Positions 15,621 to 24,982 are shown, counted from the stretch's first letter. The stretch: DNA of 64,000 nt from Dyadobacter sp. CY323 (GCF_021390245.1 NZ_JAJUXH010000023.1:62001-126000); one strand, 5' to 3'. The notes: generated by a model from the letters alone, not told the origin. Numbers and translations: made by a program.

Positions 15621-18218
15621 CTACAAATCCCCAAACTGGCTATACATTTCCTTTAACTTTGGCTCGGTTTCCTTGGCGCGGATGTCCTTACGCAATGCAG
15701 TCACGCCCTGAATGTCTGTGAGCAGACCGAGTGCCTGAAATGCACCGAACCGAACGAAATACGAGGTATTATCCCTTGCAAGACCTTCGAGCACGGGAAT
15801 GCTTTTTCGCTGGATATCTTGCTTTGATTTGATCAGGTACTTTCCGAAAACCTGCAAAAAATTGTATTTCTCGGTCGGTATCATCGACTTCATCTTTTGC
15901 AGGAACCAGTCAAATCGTTCCGGTTGTGCGAGCCCGGCGTAGTAATTGGCTACTGAGGTCACAATCGCATCATTCGGCGAATTCTCGAATTGGGCAGCAA
16001 TTTCATTCGCATCATTTGGCTGGCCCATCAGGTACTTTTCAATAGCCACCGACACAACCTGGTATGAACTGTCACTCAATGCAGCCCTGAAAATAGGATC
16101 ACTGTTGTTATCGCCAAAAGAGGCGAGGGTAATAATGGCTTCTGCCCTCACCTGCGGATGCGGATCCGAGCCCGCCAGCCTTTGTATCGTCTTCTCAATA
16201 TCCACAAACCCTACCCCGTCATATTCGGCGAAATTGCTGACAGCCATTTGCCTGAACTTCCAGAATGGATCGGTCATCGCTTTTTCGATGATATTTTTTA
16301 CGGTACTATCAGCCATAGCACCTTCAAGCTGCGAAAGCGCCTCATATTTGTGTAAAAAACGGTCCGCATTCAGATACTGAAACTGCATTTCCGGACGGTT
16401 CTTCTCGTGTTCTACAACACCTAACAACTGTGCGTCGGAGTCAAATATCACCAGGTCAGGCTTTTTTGCGGCCGGGAATTCCAGTGTTTGATTGGCCTTT
16501 TCAATCAGCACTTCATAGCTGTTTTTCTTACCACTCACCCATACATCCACCTTCAAAGGCAAACGATATACCGTTGTTGCGAGCGTATCTTGTGTCTGTC
16601 TCACTTTCAATGTAACCTTCCCGGTCGCTGCCACGTAATCCTGCTGCACTTTCAACGCAGGATGGCCGGGGCGGTGGAACCACTGATCAAAAAACCAGTT
16701 CAGATCTTGCCCTGTAATCTTTTCAAACGATTCTCTGAGGTCATCGATTTCGGCGGTTCCGAATGCATGCGTTTTGAGGTAATCCTGCAATGCGGCAAAG
16801 AATGCATCATCGCCAACGTAATTTCTCAGCATATGCAGAATTCGCCCGCCTTTTGCGTAGGAATGGCTGTCAAACATATTCTCCCGGTCTTTATAAAAAT
16901 ACCGGATCATCGGCTCCTGCTTTGTCTCCGATTCGAGCATATATGCCTTCATTTCCTGCAAATTTCCCCAATCAGCCTCGTACTTACCATCATTGTACTC
17001 ACTCCACAAATATTCGGAGTAATTCGCAAACGACTCATTTAAAGGCAACTGGCCCCACTCTTCGGCGGTAACGTAATTACCAAACCAATGATGCGCCAGC
17101 TCATGGGCGATTACCGCATCCGAGTTGCCGTCTACCAGTGATTTTGTATCGTTCTGAACAGCTTCTTCATGAACCGTCGCCGTGGTATTTTCCATTGCAC
17201 CTGCCACAAAGTCCCTCACAGCAATCTGGGCATACTTTTCCCAAGGGAATTGTACTCCGAAAACGTTTGTAAAAAATCCGATCATCTCAGGTGTGCGCCC
17301 AAAAATCGCATGTGCATCCGGCCCATACTTTGGCTCCACGTAATAGCTCAGTTCCAATCCGTTTGGCATCATATCCTTCGCTACCGCGAAGTTTCCGACC
17401 GCCAGCATCGCGAGATATGGCGCATGCGGCAACGACTGTTTCCAGTGATCCGTGCGCGTCCCTTTTTTACCCTCCTTTTGGTCGATAAGCAATCCGTTTG
17501 ACAAAGTCACATAGCTGCTATCAACGGTAATGAAAAAATCCTGGGTGAATTTCTGGTTCGGCGCATCGATGGTGGGAAACCAGCATGAACTCCCCTCGGT
17601 CTCACCTTGCGTCCAGATCTGCCGTGGCTTCCCTTCGTCAAGCCCATCCGCATTAATGAAATAAAGGCCTTTATCTGTTACACTATCATCTGCTTTTCCT
17701 CTGGGCACGTCATTCGGGCGGGCGGTGTAGTCTATTTTGACAAGAAGTGTATCTTTTTTCGTGTAGTTCTGGCCAAGCTTGATGATCAGCTTTCGCTTAT
17801 CATAGCTGTATTCCAGCTTTTTGACCACTTTCTTCGCAATTTCCTCAGTGGTTAAAGAACCATAATCACCCACGGTATCGAGCATTACCACGCCTTTTAT
17901 ATCAAATCCTTTGGCATCGAGTTCGAGGGTGTTTTGTGGATAGAAATGAGGCTTGAATTTCAATACTGCGGAAGCGGGCACTTGTTGTTTTACCCAATCA
18001 AACTGTACGTCCAGACGTGTGTAGATAATCTCGCTTTTCTTGGCCCGCGCCGGACGATAAGGTCCTTTTGGAGATACTGTTCCCGGATTTCTGCGATACG
18101 TGGTATCTGTCCGGGAAATTGGATTGGAGCCTTGACTTATTAATGGTAAAAGGAGTAATATTCCAAAAATTGAAAAGATAAATCGGTTCAATAAAAAACG
18201 CTTAGTGTGACCGGTCAT
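15621..18218 (-). CDS. M1-family zinc aminopeptidase, exported
   Basis: 865 residues from the ATG at 18216-18218. A TTG 12 codons upstream is less likely because the signal peptide (RFLLNRFIFSIFGILLLLPL) follows the ATG directly. The M1 signatures are present: substrate-binding GAMEN (residues 340-344), zinc-binding HELAHH (His372, Glu373, His376) and the third ligand Glu395 in NESFANYSEYLW. C-terminal to the catalytic part, HEAT-like helical repeats follow (HPQVRAEAIITLASFGD, YFVRFGAFQALGLL). The enzyme removes N-terminal residues from peptides, here probably in the periplasm. It has its own transcription unit, ending at the decamer inverted repeat. Confidence 0.95.
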   Translation of the reverse strand: MTGHTKRFLLNRFIFSIFGILLLLPLISQGSNPISRTDTTYRRNPGTVSPKGPYRPARAKKSEIIYTRLDVQFDWVKQQVPASAVLKFKPHFYPQNTLELDAKGFDIKGVVMLDTVGDYGSLTTEEIAKKVVKKLEYSYDKRKLIIKLGQNYTKKDTLLVKIDYTARPNDVPRGKADDSVTDKGLYFINADGLDEGKPRQIWTQGETEGSSCWFPTIDAPNQKFTQDFFITVDSSYVTLSNGLLIDQKEGKKGTRTDHWKQSLPHAPYLAMLAVGNFAVAKDMMPNGLELSYYVEPKYGPDAHAIFGRTPEMIGFFTNVFGVQFPWEKYAQIAVRDFVAGAMENTTATVHEEAVQNDTKSLVDGNSDAVIAHELAHHWFGNYVTAEEWGQLPLNESFANYSEYLWSEYNDGKYEADWGNLQEMKAYMLESETKQEPMIRYFYKDRENMFDSHSYAKGGRILHMLRNYVGDDAFFAALQDYLKTHAFGTAEIDDLRESFEKITGQDLNWFFDQWFHRPGHPALKVQQDYVAATGKVTLKVRQTQDTLATTVYRLPLKVDVWVSGKKNSYEVLIEKANQTLEFPAAKKPDLVIFDSDAQLLGVVEHEKNRPEMQFQYLNADRFLHKYEALSQLEGAMADSTVKNIIEKAMTDPFWKFRQMAVSNFAEYDGVGFVDIEKTIQRLAGSDPHPQVRAEAIITLASFGDNNSDPIFRAALSDSSYQVVSVAIEKYLMGQPNDANEIAAQFENSPNDAIVTSVANYYAGLAQPERFDWFLQKMKSMIPTEKYNFLQVFGKYLIKSKQDIQRKSIPVLEGLARDNTSYFVRFGAFQALGLLTDIQGVTALRKDIRAKETEPKLKEMYSQFGDL

Positions 18219-18299
18219 ATCTGCTTTCCGATTGAGTGCTCGTGTATAAATCAATGTAATTTAATTAGATATAACATTAGTACCGCATACTTGCGGCTA

Positions 18300-19526
18300 T
18301 TAAACTCTTAAGATCAAACCCGCATCGGCAGCCCTGCGGGCCGGAATGTAGGATACGACCATAGTAATCATAACGACGATAATACCTGTGTAGAGTATGT
18401 CGTCCCAGATTAATTTGACAGGATATGCATCGACCAGCGACGTCGCCATGCCCATTGAAACAAGTTCGTATTTCATCTGCGCCCAGCATAACAATACCCC
18501 CGCGCAAATGCCGAATATCGCCCCCGAGAATGCGACAATGGCTCCCTCAGCCAGGAAAATTTTCCGTATCAGGGCAGGTGTTGCTCCCAATGCATACAAC
18601 ATCGACACGTCCTTTTTCTTCTCGATGGCCAGCATACTCAGCGAAAAGAAGATGTTGATCGCAGCGACGAGGATAATCAGCGACAATGTAACCGCCACGA
18701 ACAGTTTCTCCATTTTGATTGCCCGGAGCAAATCTGCATTTAAAAAGTCGCGGTCTTTCACAACGAACTTGTCCCCTATTTTCTCAGCGATTTGGGCACT
18801 TACTTTTGCTTCACTAAATCCCGGCGTAAGAAATACTTCCAGCGCCGAACGCGAGCCTCGGTACTGCATCAGCGAATCCACCAGGGCAATGGGTGCGATC
18901 ACATAATCGTCATACCGCGCTTCAATGGAGAAAACACCGCCCGCACGAAGCGATAATTGATTAAATGCCTCAGGCGAAGTAAGACTAAGTACTTTTTTAT
19001 CAGTGCGCGGGTATAAAACTTCCAGCGGCACGGCGATATCTTCCAGCGAAATAGACAATGAATTGCGGATTCCTTCTGAAATAATGGCATAAGGTGTTCC
19101 TTTAAACCCATATAACTGAAGTGACCCTTCTACGAGTGCCGTGTCGAGCTGGCCTTGCTTTTGAAACGTACTGTCAACTCCTTTTAACCGCACATATATC
19201 TGCAGATTCCCATATCTTGCCAGCGCATTGTCCTCGATCACCTGCGTTACCAGCCTCACTCCCTCCACCGATCTGACTGCGTTCAGCAGCGAATCAGTCA
19301 TTTTGAAACGTTTTCCCTCGAAAGGCATAACCTTCACATCCGCATCGAATGTTTTGAAGATCTTTCGGTTCAAGTCTTCCATTCCATTAAAAACCGACAA
19401 AACAACGACCATAGCCATTGTTCCGACAGCTACACCAGCCATAGCAATACGTGCGATGAGGCTAATGAAACTCCGTTTGTTGCGGGAAAAGAAGTATCGG
19501 ATGGCAATGCGGTAAGAAAGATTCAT
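18300..19526 (-). CDS. LolC/LolE-type ABC transporter permease (FtsX family)
   Basis: A 408-residue protein with the LolC/E layout: one N-terminal helix (IARIAMAGVAVGTMAMVVVLSVFNGME), a large periplasmic domain (about 45-265) and three C-terminal helices with IEKKKDVSMLYALGATPALIRKIFLAEGAIVA at the cytoplasmic coupling segment. LolCDE releases lipoproteins from the inner membrane to the LolA carrier. Many Bacteroidota have a homodimer-type permease annotated only as FtsX-like, so the exact name is left open. It lies 18 bases downstream of rbfA, a pairing I recall from other Bacteroidota. No LolD ATPase gene is adjacent. Confidence 0.85.
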   Translation of the reverse strand: MNLSYRIAIRYFFSRNKRSFISLIARIAMAGVAVGTMAMVVVLSVFNGMEDLNRKIFKTFDADVKVMPFEGKRFKMTDSLLNAVRSVEGVRLVTQVIEDNALARYGNLQIYVRLKGVDSTFQKQGQLDTALVEGSLQLYGFKGTPYAIISEGIRNSLSISLEDIAVPLEVLYPRTDKKVLSLTSPEAFNQLSLRAGGVFSIEARYDDYVIAPIALVDSLMQYRGSRSALEVFLTPGFSEAKVSAQIAEKIGDKFVVKDRDFLNADLLRAIKMEKLFVAVTLSLIILVAAINIFFSLSMLAIEKKKDVSMLYALGATPALIRKIFLAEGAIVAFSGAIFGICAGVLLCWAQMKYELVSMGMATSLVDAYPVKLIWDDILYTGIIVVMITMVVSYIPARRAADAGLILRV

Positions 19527-19544
19527 GATCAGCGAGGATTGGAA

Positions 19545-19928
19545 TCAATGGGAATCTTCTTCCTCGTCGGGCTGCGCTGGCGGAATGACGATATCTGAAA
19601 ACAGTAGGTCCATTTTAGCTGCATATTCCGCCGTATCATCCATGTAAAACTGCAGATGCGGCACAATGCGAAGCTGATGGCGGACTCTTTCTGCCAGCTT
19701 CTGGCGAATAAACCGGGTATTTTCTTTTATCGTTTCCAGTAAAATCGTCTTCTTATTATCGGGCAAAAAACTGAGATATGCCCTGGCAATACTCAGGTCT
19801 GGCGTTACACGCACTGCGGTGATCGTCACAAACGAACCATTGGTTAAATGCTGAGCATCTTTCTGAAATATCTCCCCCAGGTCCTTTTGTATCTGCCTGC
19901 CTACTTTTTGTTGTCTTTTCGATTCCAT
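19545..19928 (-). CDS. rbfA: 30S ribosome-binding factor RbfA
   Basis: A 127-residue protein with the RbfA signature: an N-terminal MESKRQQKVGRQIQKDLGEIF helix, VTITAVRVTPDLSIARAYLSFLP, and C-terminal RHQLRIVPHLQFYMDDTAEYAAKMDLLF. RbfA is a KH-like protein that binds the 30S subunit near the 5' helix of 16S rRNA during late maturation and cold adaptation. The acidic C-terminal tail (PDEEEDSH) is a small addition. It is first in a two-gene unit with the LolC/E-type permease. Confidence 0.93.
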   Translation of the reverse strand: MESKRQQKVGRQIQKDLGEIFQKDAQHLTNGSFVTITAVRVTPDLSIARAYLSFLPDNKKTILLETIKENTRFIRQKLAERVRHQLRIVPHLQFYMDDTAEYAAKMDLLFSDIVIPPAQPDEEEDSH

Positions 19929-20058
19929 ATCTTAAATTCAATCACTCCCTTCACTCTTTACGTCAAGTACAAATATCCGCACTTATTTTGTTTTTGTAGA
20001 AAGTGGAGTTGTAATTTCGTGAAAGTTATTCCCGTTAGCTACATAATCTGCATGCTAC

Positions 20059-21474
20059 TTGCTTAGTTTTTTTCGCGTCAACGCACGGTACCAGACCATC
20101 AGTTTAGTCGTTTTTTTTCTGCTGCTGCGTCTGCCTTTTTTTCTGGGTGGTGCGCCTTTGCTTATACCTGAGCTCAACTGGATGCTTGTGGGCGAGCAGA
20201 TGGGCCGGGGATTTATGCTTTACCGCGATGTATGGGATAATGTGAGTCCGTTTTCAGGCCTTACCTACTGGCTGATCGACACGCTTTTCGGGAGAACGCC
20301 ATTTGCCTACCACTTTGCGGCAATGGGCGTTTCCCTCGTCCAGATCCTTTATTTCAATTATGTAATCCATTCGCGGGAGGTTTTCCCGGAACGCACATTC
20401 CTCCCAGGTGCATTGTATGCACTTTTTCTGAACATTTCATTCGACATGGGGACACTTTCTCCGATGTTGATGGCGAATACGTTCCTGCTGTTTGCCTTCG
20501 GGTCGATCGTGAAAATGCTGGTCAGAAGAGAGGTAACCACGCAGGTTTTTGAGATGGGACTTTATATTGGTATCGCGACCTTGTTTTATCTGCCGGCTTC
20601 ATTATTCATGATCTGGGCTTTTCTCGCGCTGCTGTTTTATACTGGCTCCACATTTCGCCACCACCTGCTCGGTTTTTTCGGCTCCGTTTTCCCATTGTTA
20701 ATGGTCGTGCTTTTCTTCTACCTCAACAATGGAATCGAGAGCCTCAACCGGAACTTGTTAACCTCTGTTTTTCAGGCGAAACAATATAATCTCAACGATT
20801 TCTCTTCCCTGCTGGCTTCGTTACTTTTGCCCCTGGGTTTCGGGATAATGGGTTTTATGCGGATTTTCACTACCCTGCGATTTGTAAACTACCAGACCAG
20901 GATTCAGCAGGTAATGGCGTTGTGGTTCATTGCAGCTGTGTTTACAATTCCGTTAATGCAGTTTCTCGCGCCGATGCAATTTGTGATCTTCGTCCCGCCT
21001 GCCGCATTCTTTGCAACCCATTATTTCCAGAGTTTCAAGAAAAACAGCTGGGCGGATGAATTACAGTTTACCTTAATGAGCGCTGTAATTATCTTAATCC
21101 AATATCAGGGATTGCGGGGAGTGATTCCGGGGATTTCAATGGGGAAACTTGAAAATCTGAGAGCAAAGCCTGCCGATCTGCCGGATCAGATTACAGGCAA
21201 ACGCATTCTCGTACTCGGTCAGCATTCCGGAGAATATATCAATAATCTTACTGCAACACCGTACCTCAACTGGGAGCTGGCAAGCTACGATTTACAAAAT
21301 CTCGACAATTTCGACAGTGTAATCCACGTATACGACAATTTCAAAAAGGATCCCCCGGATTATGTCGTCGACAAGGCTAACATAATGCCGAAACTTCTTA
21401 ATCGCGTTCCGGCACTAAAAAAGCAATATGGCCTGAGTCAATGGAAAGGCATTTATCAGCGAACCGACATTTAG
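20059..21474 (+). CDS. Polytopic membrane protein (Bacteroidota-specific, possibly DUF6427-like)
   Basis: A 471-residue protein with roughly ten hydrophobic helices up to residue ~340 and a soluble C-terminal part (KRILVLGQHSGEYINNLTATPYLNWELASYDLQNLDNFDSV). The start is a TTG at 20059; an ATG a few bases upstream (20052) is out of frame and runs into a stop, and no in-frame ATG is near. Early residues PFFLGGAPLLIPELNWMLVGEQMGRGFMLYRDVWDN recall membrane proteins with a glycosyltransferase-like fold. A function cannot be given. The 3' end overlaps the 3' end of rpiB by four bases. Confidence 0.65.
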   Translation: MLSFFRVNARYQTISLVVFFLLLRLPFFLGGAPLLIPELNWMLVGEQMGRGFMLYRDVWDNVSPFSGLTYWLIDTLFGRTPFAYHFAAMGVSLVQILYFNYVIHSREVFPERTFLPGALYALFLNISFDMGTLSPMLMANTFLLFAFGSIVKMLVRREVTTQVFEMGLYIGIATLFYLPASLFMIWAFLALLFYTGSTFRHHLLGFFGSVFPLLMVVLFFYLNNGIESLNRNLLTSVFQAKQYNLNDFSSLLASLLLPLGFGIMGFMRIFTTLRFVNYQTRIQQVMALWFIAAVFTIPLMQFLAPMQFVIFVPPAAFFATHYFQSFKKNSWADELQFTLMSAVIILIQYQGLRGVIPGISMGKLENLRAKPADLPDQITGKRILVLGQHSGEYINNLTATPYLNWELASYDLQNLDNFDSVIHVYDNFKKDPPDYVVDKANIMPKLLNRVPALKKQYGLSQWKGIYQRTDI

Positions 21475-21902
21475 CACGAAATTTTATCAACCCGCGTCTG
21501 GTGCCGTCCACCTTCAAATTCAGTCGCCAGAAATGCTTCCAGGCTCGCCAATGCCGTTTCTAATTCAATAAATCTTACCGGAAAGCAAATTACGTTCGCA
21601 TCGTTATGCTGGCGGGCGAGTGGCGCAAGTGGCAAATCCCAAACCAATGCCGCCCGGATCCCCTGGTGTTTATTTGCGGTAATGCAAACTCCCTGGCCGC
21701 TGCCGCACAGTAAAACGCCTTTTTCAAATTCTCCGCTTTCCACCGCATTGGATACCGGATGCGCAAAATCCGCGTAATCAGCCGAATCAGCACTATAAGT
21801 CCCGAAATCCTTCACTTCAAAGCCATTTGTAGTAAGCCATTCTATGATCGGCTCTTTGTAAGGAAACCCGGCATGGTCTCCTCCAATAGCAATTTTTCTC
21901 AT
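21471..21902 (-). CDS. rpiB: Ribose-5-phosphate isomerase B
   Basis: A 143-residue protein with the RpiB/LacA fold signature: GGDHAGFPYKE (residues 7-17, with Asp9 and His10), DFGTYSADSADYADFAHPV, the catalytic CGSGQGVCITANK (Cys66 as the general base) and RQHNDANVICFPVRF (His99). The enzyme interconverts ribose-5-phosphate and ribulose-5-phosphate in the pentose phosphate pathway. The length is that of RpiB rather than the lactose-pathway LacAB pair. It is convergent with the upstream membrane protein gene, sharing a TTAG at the two stop codons (21471-21474). Confidence 0.95.
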   Translation of the reverse strand: MRKIAIGGDHAGFPYKEPIIEWLTTNGFEVKDFGTYSADSADYADFAHPVSNAVESGEFEKGVLLCGSGQGVCITANKHQGIRAALVWDLPLAPLARQHNDANVICFPVRFIELETALASLEAFLATEFEGGRHQTRVDKISC

Positions 21903-22031
21903 TACTTTGTTGTTAACTATAACCCGCCGTATTTGAATCGGGCCGGAGATAAAATTAAAAGATTCTATTTTTAATGATAATAGCCAAAGTTACTATTATC
22001 TCATTCAACAACTAAATCGAGTTCGTGAAAT

Positions 22032-22802
22032 ATGAGTGAAGAAGTAAAACCAACCAATGCCGAGCTAATTGACGTTTCGCTCCTGAACCCCGCGGTTCCC
22101 GAAGATGAAAAAAGGATCAAAGAGGCATTTGAAGACCGAAACTGGAATGAGATCAAAAGCGCCGATTCCTGGGTTATATTTAAGGTAATGGCCGAATTTG
22201 TCGAAGGTTTTGATAAACTCGCAAAGATTGGCCCCTGCGTTTCCCTTTTTGGTTCGGCCCGCACATTACCTGACAATCCGCATTATAAAACAGCAGAAGA
22301 AATCGCGGCGAAACTGGTAAGACATGGTTACGGTGTGATCACCGGCGGGGGCCCGGGGATCATGGAGGCAGGTAATAAAGGCGCCTCCGAACAAGGTGGA
22401 AAGTCCGTCGGTTTAAATATTAAGTTACCGTTTGAACAACATAGTAACATCTACATCGACCACGACAAGAGCATTAACTTCGATTTTTTCTTTGTCAGAA
22501 AGGTCATGTTTGTGAAATACTCACAGGGATTTGTGGTAATGCCCGGAGGATTTGGTACGCTTGATGAGCTTTTTGAGGCGATGACCCTGATCCAAACCAA
22601 AAAAATCGGTCGTTTTCCGATCGTGTTGGTGGGGAGCAGCTACTGGTCCGGTTTGCTGAACTGGATCAAAGGCACCATGCTCACCGAGCATAATATCAAT
22701 GCAGAAGATCTGAAACTGATCAGTGTGGTGGATACACCCGACGAAGCTGTCAGAGTAATCGATAACTTCTATTCCAAATATTTATTGAAGCCAAACTTTT
22801 AA
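22032..22802 (+). CDS. LOG-family nucleotide 5'-monophosphate nucleosidase (TIGR00730)
   Basis: A 256-residue protein with both diagnostic motifs of the lysine-decarboxylase-like/LOG family: GGGPGIMEA (residues 105-113) and PGGFGTLDE (171-179). These bind the phosphate and ribose of AMP-type substrates and carry the catalytic Glu. The family hydrolyses the N-glycosidic bond of nucleoside monophosphates, including cytokinin precursors; older annotation as lysine decarboxylase is wrong. The ~60-residue N-terminal extension is typical of the longer bacterial subgroup. The gene stands alone and ends in a terminator shared with the end of the next gene. Confidence 0.9.
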   Translation: MSEEVKPTNAELIDVSLLNPAVPEDEKRIKEAFEDRNWNEIKSADSWVIFKVMAEFVEGFDKLAKIGPCVSLFGSARTLPDNPHYKTAEEIAAKLVRHGYGVITGGGPGIMEAGNKGASEQGGKSVGLNIKLPFEQHSNIYIDHDKSINFDFFFVRKVMFVKYSQGFVVMPGGFGTLDELFEAMTLIQTKKIGRFPIVLVGSSYWSGLLNWIKGTMLTEHNINAEDLKLISVVDTPDEAVRVIDNFYSKYLLKPNF

Positions 22803-22828
22803 TTTCATTCGTGAACATTCGCGAATAC

Positions 22829-22874
22829 AGAGCCTTGTCCGGTATCAAAATTCCAGGTAAGGCTCTATTTTTTT
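22829..22874 (+). terminator. Terminator of the LOG gene overlapping the end of the opposite gene
   Basis: AGAGCCTT (22829-22836) pairs with AAGGCTCT (22859-22866), followed by ATTTTTTTT on the plus strand. The loop holds the stop codon and the last codons of the minus-strand helix-hairpin-helix gene (stop at 22845), so coding and termination functions share the same bases. Confidence 0.8.
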
Positions 22875-23804
22875 GATAAATGCATCATCGACCACTTTCG
22901 ATTTTTTAAGATCCTCGATGTTCTGATAGGGTCCGTGCTGGTTGCGGTAATTGATAATGATCGAAACGATTTTGCGATCCCTCATATAACTGTGACGACC
23001 AAGTTCCGCCGCAGTAACCGCATTAATGTTGATTTTTTTAACCGGACAAGAAACCTTTGCATACTTCCGCAGCTCGCTCAGAGCCAACGAATCCAGACCA
23101 AATATTTCAGTGTACTGATTCTCCGAATAAAACCCGCCTAGTGCATCCCGAAATTTCAGGATACGCATGGATAACTTGGTACCAATGCCTTTTAGCTTCA
23201 CAAGTTCGGTCGTATCAACGGTATTGATGTCAAAACCTTGAATGGCCGGTTTGTTATACGCCCGGGGAATTGAACGCGGATCCGATGCATTTTTCTTCAC
23301 ATTCAGATCCTTCTGAGCCGCATTTGAAACCGGCAATACAATGTGCTTTTCAAGTTTCTCATAGAGGTTTGAAGGAAAATCGTAAATGTTCAGCAAATCT
23401 TCCTTCTTCCGGAATTTTCCTCCTTTACTACGAAATTTATCAATGCGTTTGGCCAGAAAAGCAGGGACACCCAGTTGCGTCAGCGATTCAACAGATGCTG
23501 TATTCGGGTCAAAATCAAAATAGCGGACAGGAACTTTGGGTGAGCTTTTGAAATCGTCGTTCTTGTGGGATGTGCGATTTTTAAGCTTGGGCTGCACTTC
23601 CTTTTCCAGCTCAACGGCCATGCTGTCAAGCAAATGCATATTCATCGGCTCAGGCGTGGAGACTAACGGCAATATCCATCGCCGGAAAACAAAAGGCATC
23701 CAGATCAGAAAGGAGCAGATTACAAGCAGAACCAATGCGCCGCGGGCTTCCTTCCTGGAAATGCCAAAATAATCCTGCAAACGCTCAATGAATTTTCGGT
23801 ACAT
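22845..23804 (-). CDS. Membrane-anchored helix-hairpin-helix protein (ComEA-like)
   Basis: A 319-residue protein with a short cytoplasmic N-terminus, one transmembrane helix (about residues 23-41), a low-complexity linker to about residue 92, then three helix-hairpin-helix modules: FDFDPNTASVESLTQLGVPAFLAKRI (96-121), FDINTVDTTELVKLKGIGTKLSMRIL (191-216) and ININAVTAAELGRHSYMRDRKIVSII (258-283). Such modules bind DNA without sequence specificity; the arrangement matches the ComEA/type II secretion DNA-uptake family. The three modules suggest DNA binding on the outer face of the inner membrane. A role in natural transformation is inferred, not shown; no comEC or comF lies in the window. Confidence 0.8.
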   Translation of the reverse strand: MYRKFIERLQDYFGISRKEARGALVLLVICSFLIWMPFVFRRWILPLVSTPEPMNMHLLDSMAVELEKEVQPKLKNRTSHKNDDFKSSPKVPVRYFDFDPNTASVESLTQLGVPAFLAKRIDKFRSKGGKFRKKEDLLNIYDFPSNLYEKLEKHIVLPVSNAAQKDLNVKKNASDPRSIPRAYNKPAIQGFDINTVDTTELVKLKGIGTKLSMRILKFRDALGGFYSENQYTEIFGLDSLALSELRKYAKVSCPVKKININAVTAAELGRHSYMRDRKIVSIIINYRNQHGPYQNIEDLKKSKVVDDAFIKKIEPYLEF

Positions 23805-23870
23805 ACGTCAAAAAAGAAAATGGTTTTCCTTTTGACGTAGCTTTCAACGTTTAGTAACGGCAGGTTCAAT

Positions 23871-23919
23871 AAAAAAGTCCCGGACTGGAAGTCCGGGACT
23901 TCCAGTCCGGGACTTTTTT
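23871..23919 (-). terminator. Perfect 22-bp palindrome, probable terminator of the DUF4097 gene
   Basis: A perfect 22-bp stem (23871-23892 with 23898-23919) has a 5-base loop. The outer ends are six A and six T, giving a U-tract in either direction. The stem is itself made of a repeated GTCCCGGACT/AGTCCGGGAC motif. It lies 20 bases past the DUF4097 stop (23939) and upstream of the helix-hairpin-helix gene start (23804). Confidence 0.85.
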
Positions 23920-23938
23920 ATCAATATATTCTAAGTAT

Positions 23939-24982
23939 TTACTGATTCACATAAACACTTCCTGCGCTCGCCGAAAGTGTAACCGGGATCCCGCCGCCAT
24001 TCATTCTTCCGCGAACAAAATCTTTCTCTGCCTGACCGTCAAAATTTTTCAATGGAATCGAAACGCGATTTCCTTTCAGGTTCAGGTCAACACCTTTATC
24101 CAAAGGCATAGTAACCCGCACGCTGCCTGCGGAGCTGGACAATTCAACATATTTACCCAGTTTGGAAAGCTCCACTTCAATGCTTCCGGCACTGGTATTT
24201 GCTTTTAGGCTTCCCGAAACATTGGCCAACCGAACCGACCCGCCGGAAGTTCCGGTATTCAATGCGCCTGAAATATTTTCGCCACGAACACTTCCACCGC
24301 TGGTATGCGCGTAGATTTCGCCGTCCATGTTGTTCAGTTCGATGCTCCCGCCAGATGTTTTCAGTTCGATATTCCCTTTCAGATCGTCCGCCTTAATGCT
24401 TCCGCCACTGGTATGCAGTTCAATATTGTTGCGGCAATGCATTACTTCAATACTTCCGCCCGACGTGCGGCCCTGGATTGCGCCATCCAGATCATTGATT
24501 TTCAAGCTACCTCCGCTGGTTGAAAAGTTTTGCTCCCCAGTCAGCGAAGCAATGTGAATGCTTCCTCCGCTGGTTTTCAAATAGGTAGCCACATTTCTCG
24601 GTGTAGTTACTTTAAACGCAATGGATACGCTGGTTTTGTCATTCCATTTGATGTTGTTTTTGCGCTTTGCCGTAGCCACAACCCGATTACCTTCCGTACC
24701 GATCAGAATATCATAATCTTCAAGCCTGTCTTCAATTTCCTCTTTTGTAAGATCCGATTTCCCATTCCAGTTGTTCGGACGCACATACATGTCTACTTTA
24801 AAGCCAGCACCCTGGCCGCCGGTCACGGAAATGGAACCGCCGGAAGTTTCAACAGATAGTTCTTTCAGGGATGCATTGGTGAAATTTTTGGTAACATAAG
24901 GTTGGTCCTTTTCCGACTGCGCGAAAACCGCCACAGAAGCAAACAAGGCAAGCATTATCAGAAGTAGATTGTTCTTTTTCAT
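23939..24982 (-). CDS. DUF4097-family exported beta-helix repeat protein
   Basis: 347 residues from the ATG at 24980-24982, where the signal peptide begins (MKKNNLLLIMLALFASVAVFAQ); reading further upstream adds 33 unlikely residues. The body is a series of strand repeats with the hexad TSGGSI or close variants (TSGGSVR, TSAGSIEV, SSAGSVRV), about eleven times, roughly every 20 residues. This matches the DUF4097 family of beta-strand repeat adhesin-like proteins seen widely in Bacteroidota. Function is unknown. It probably folds as a right-handed beta helix at the cell surface or in the periplasm. A palindromic terminator follows. Confidence 0.88.
   Translation of the reverse strand: MKKNNLLLIMLALFASVAVFAQSEKDQPYVTKNFTNASLKELSVETSGGSISVTGGQGAGFKVDMYVRPNNWNGKSDLTKEEIEDRLEDYDILIGTEGNRVVATAKRKNNIKWNDKTSVSIAFKVTTPRNVATYLKTSGGSIHIASLTGEQNFSTSGGSLKINDLDGAIQGRTSGGSIEVMHCRNNIELHTSGGSIKADDLKGNIELKTSGGSIELNNMDGEIYAHTSGGSVRGENISGALNTGTSGGSVRLANVSGSLKANTSAGSIEVELSKLGKYVELSSSAGSVRVTMPLDKGVDLNLKGNRVSIPLKNFDGQAEKDFVRGRMNGGGIPVTLSASAGSVYVNQ

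Noticed and set aside
18219..18254. Extra 12 codons at the M1 peptidase N-terminus from a TTG
   Set aside because: The signal peptide follows the ATG at 18218 closely, and a TTG start would put charged residues in front of it.
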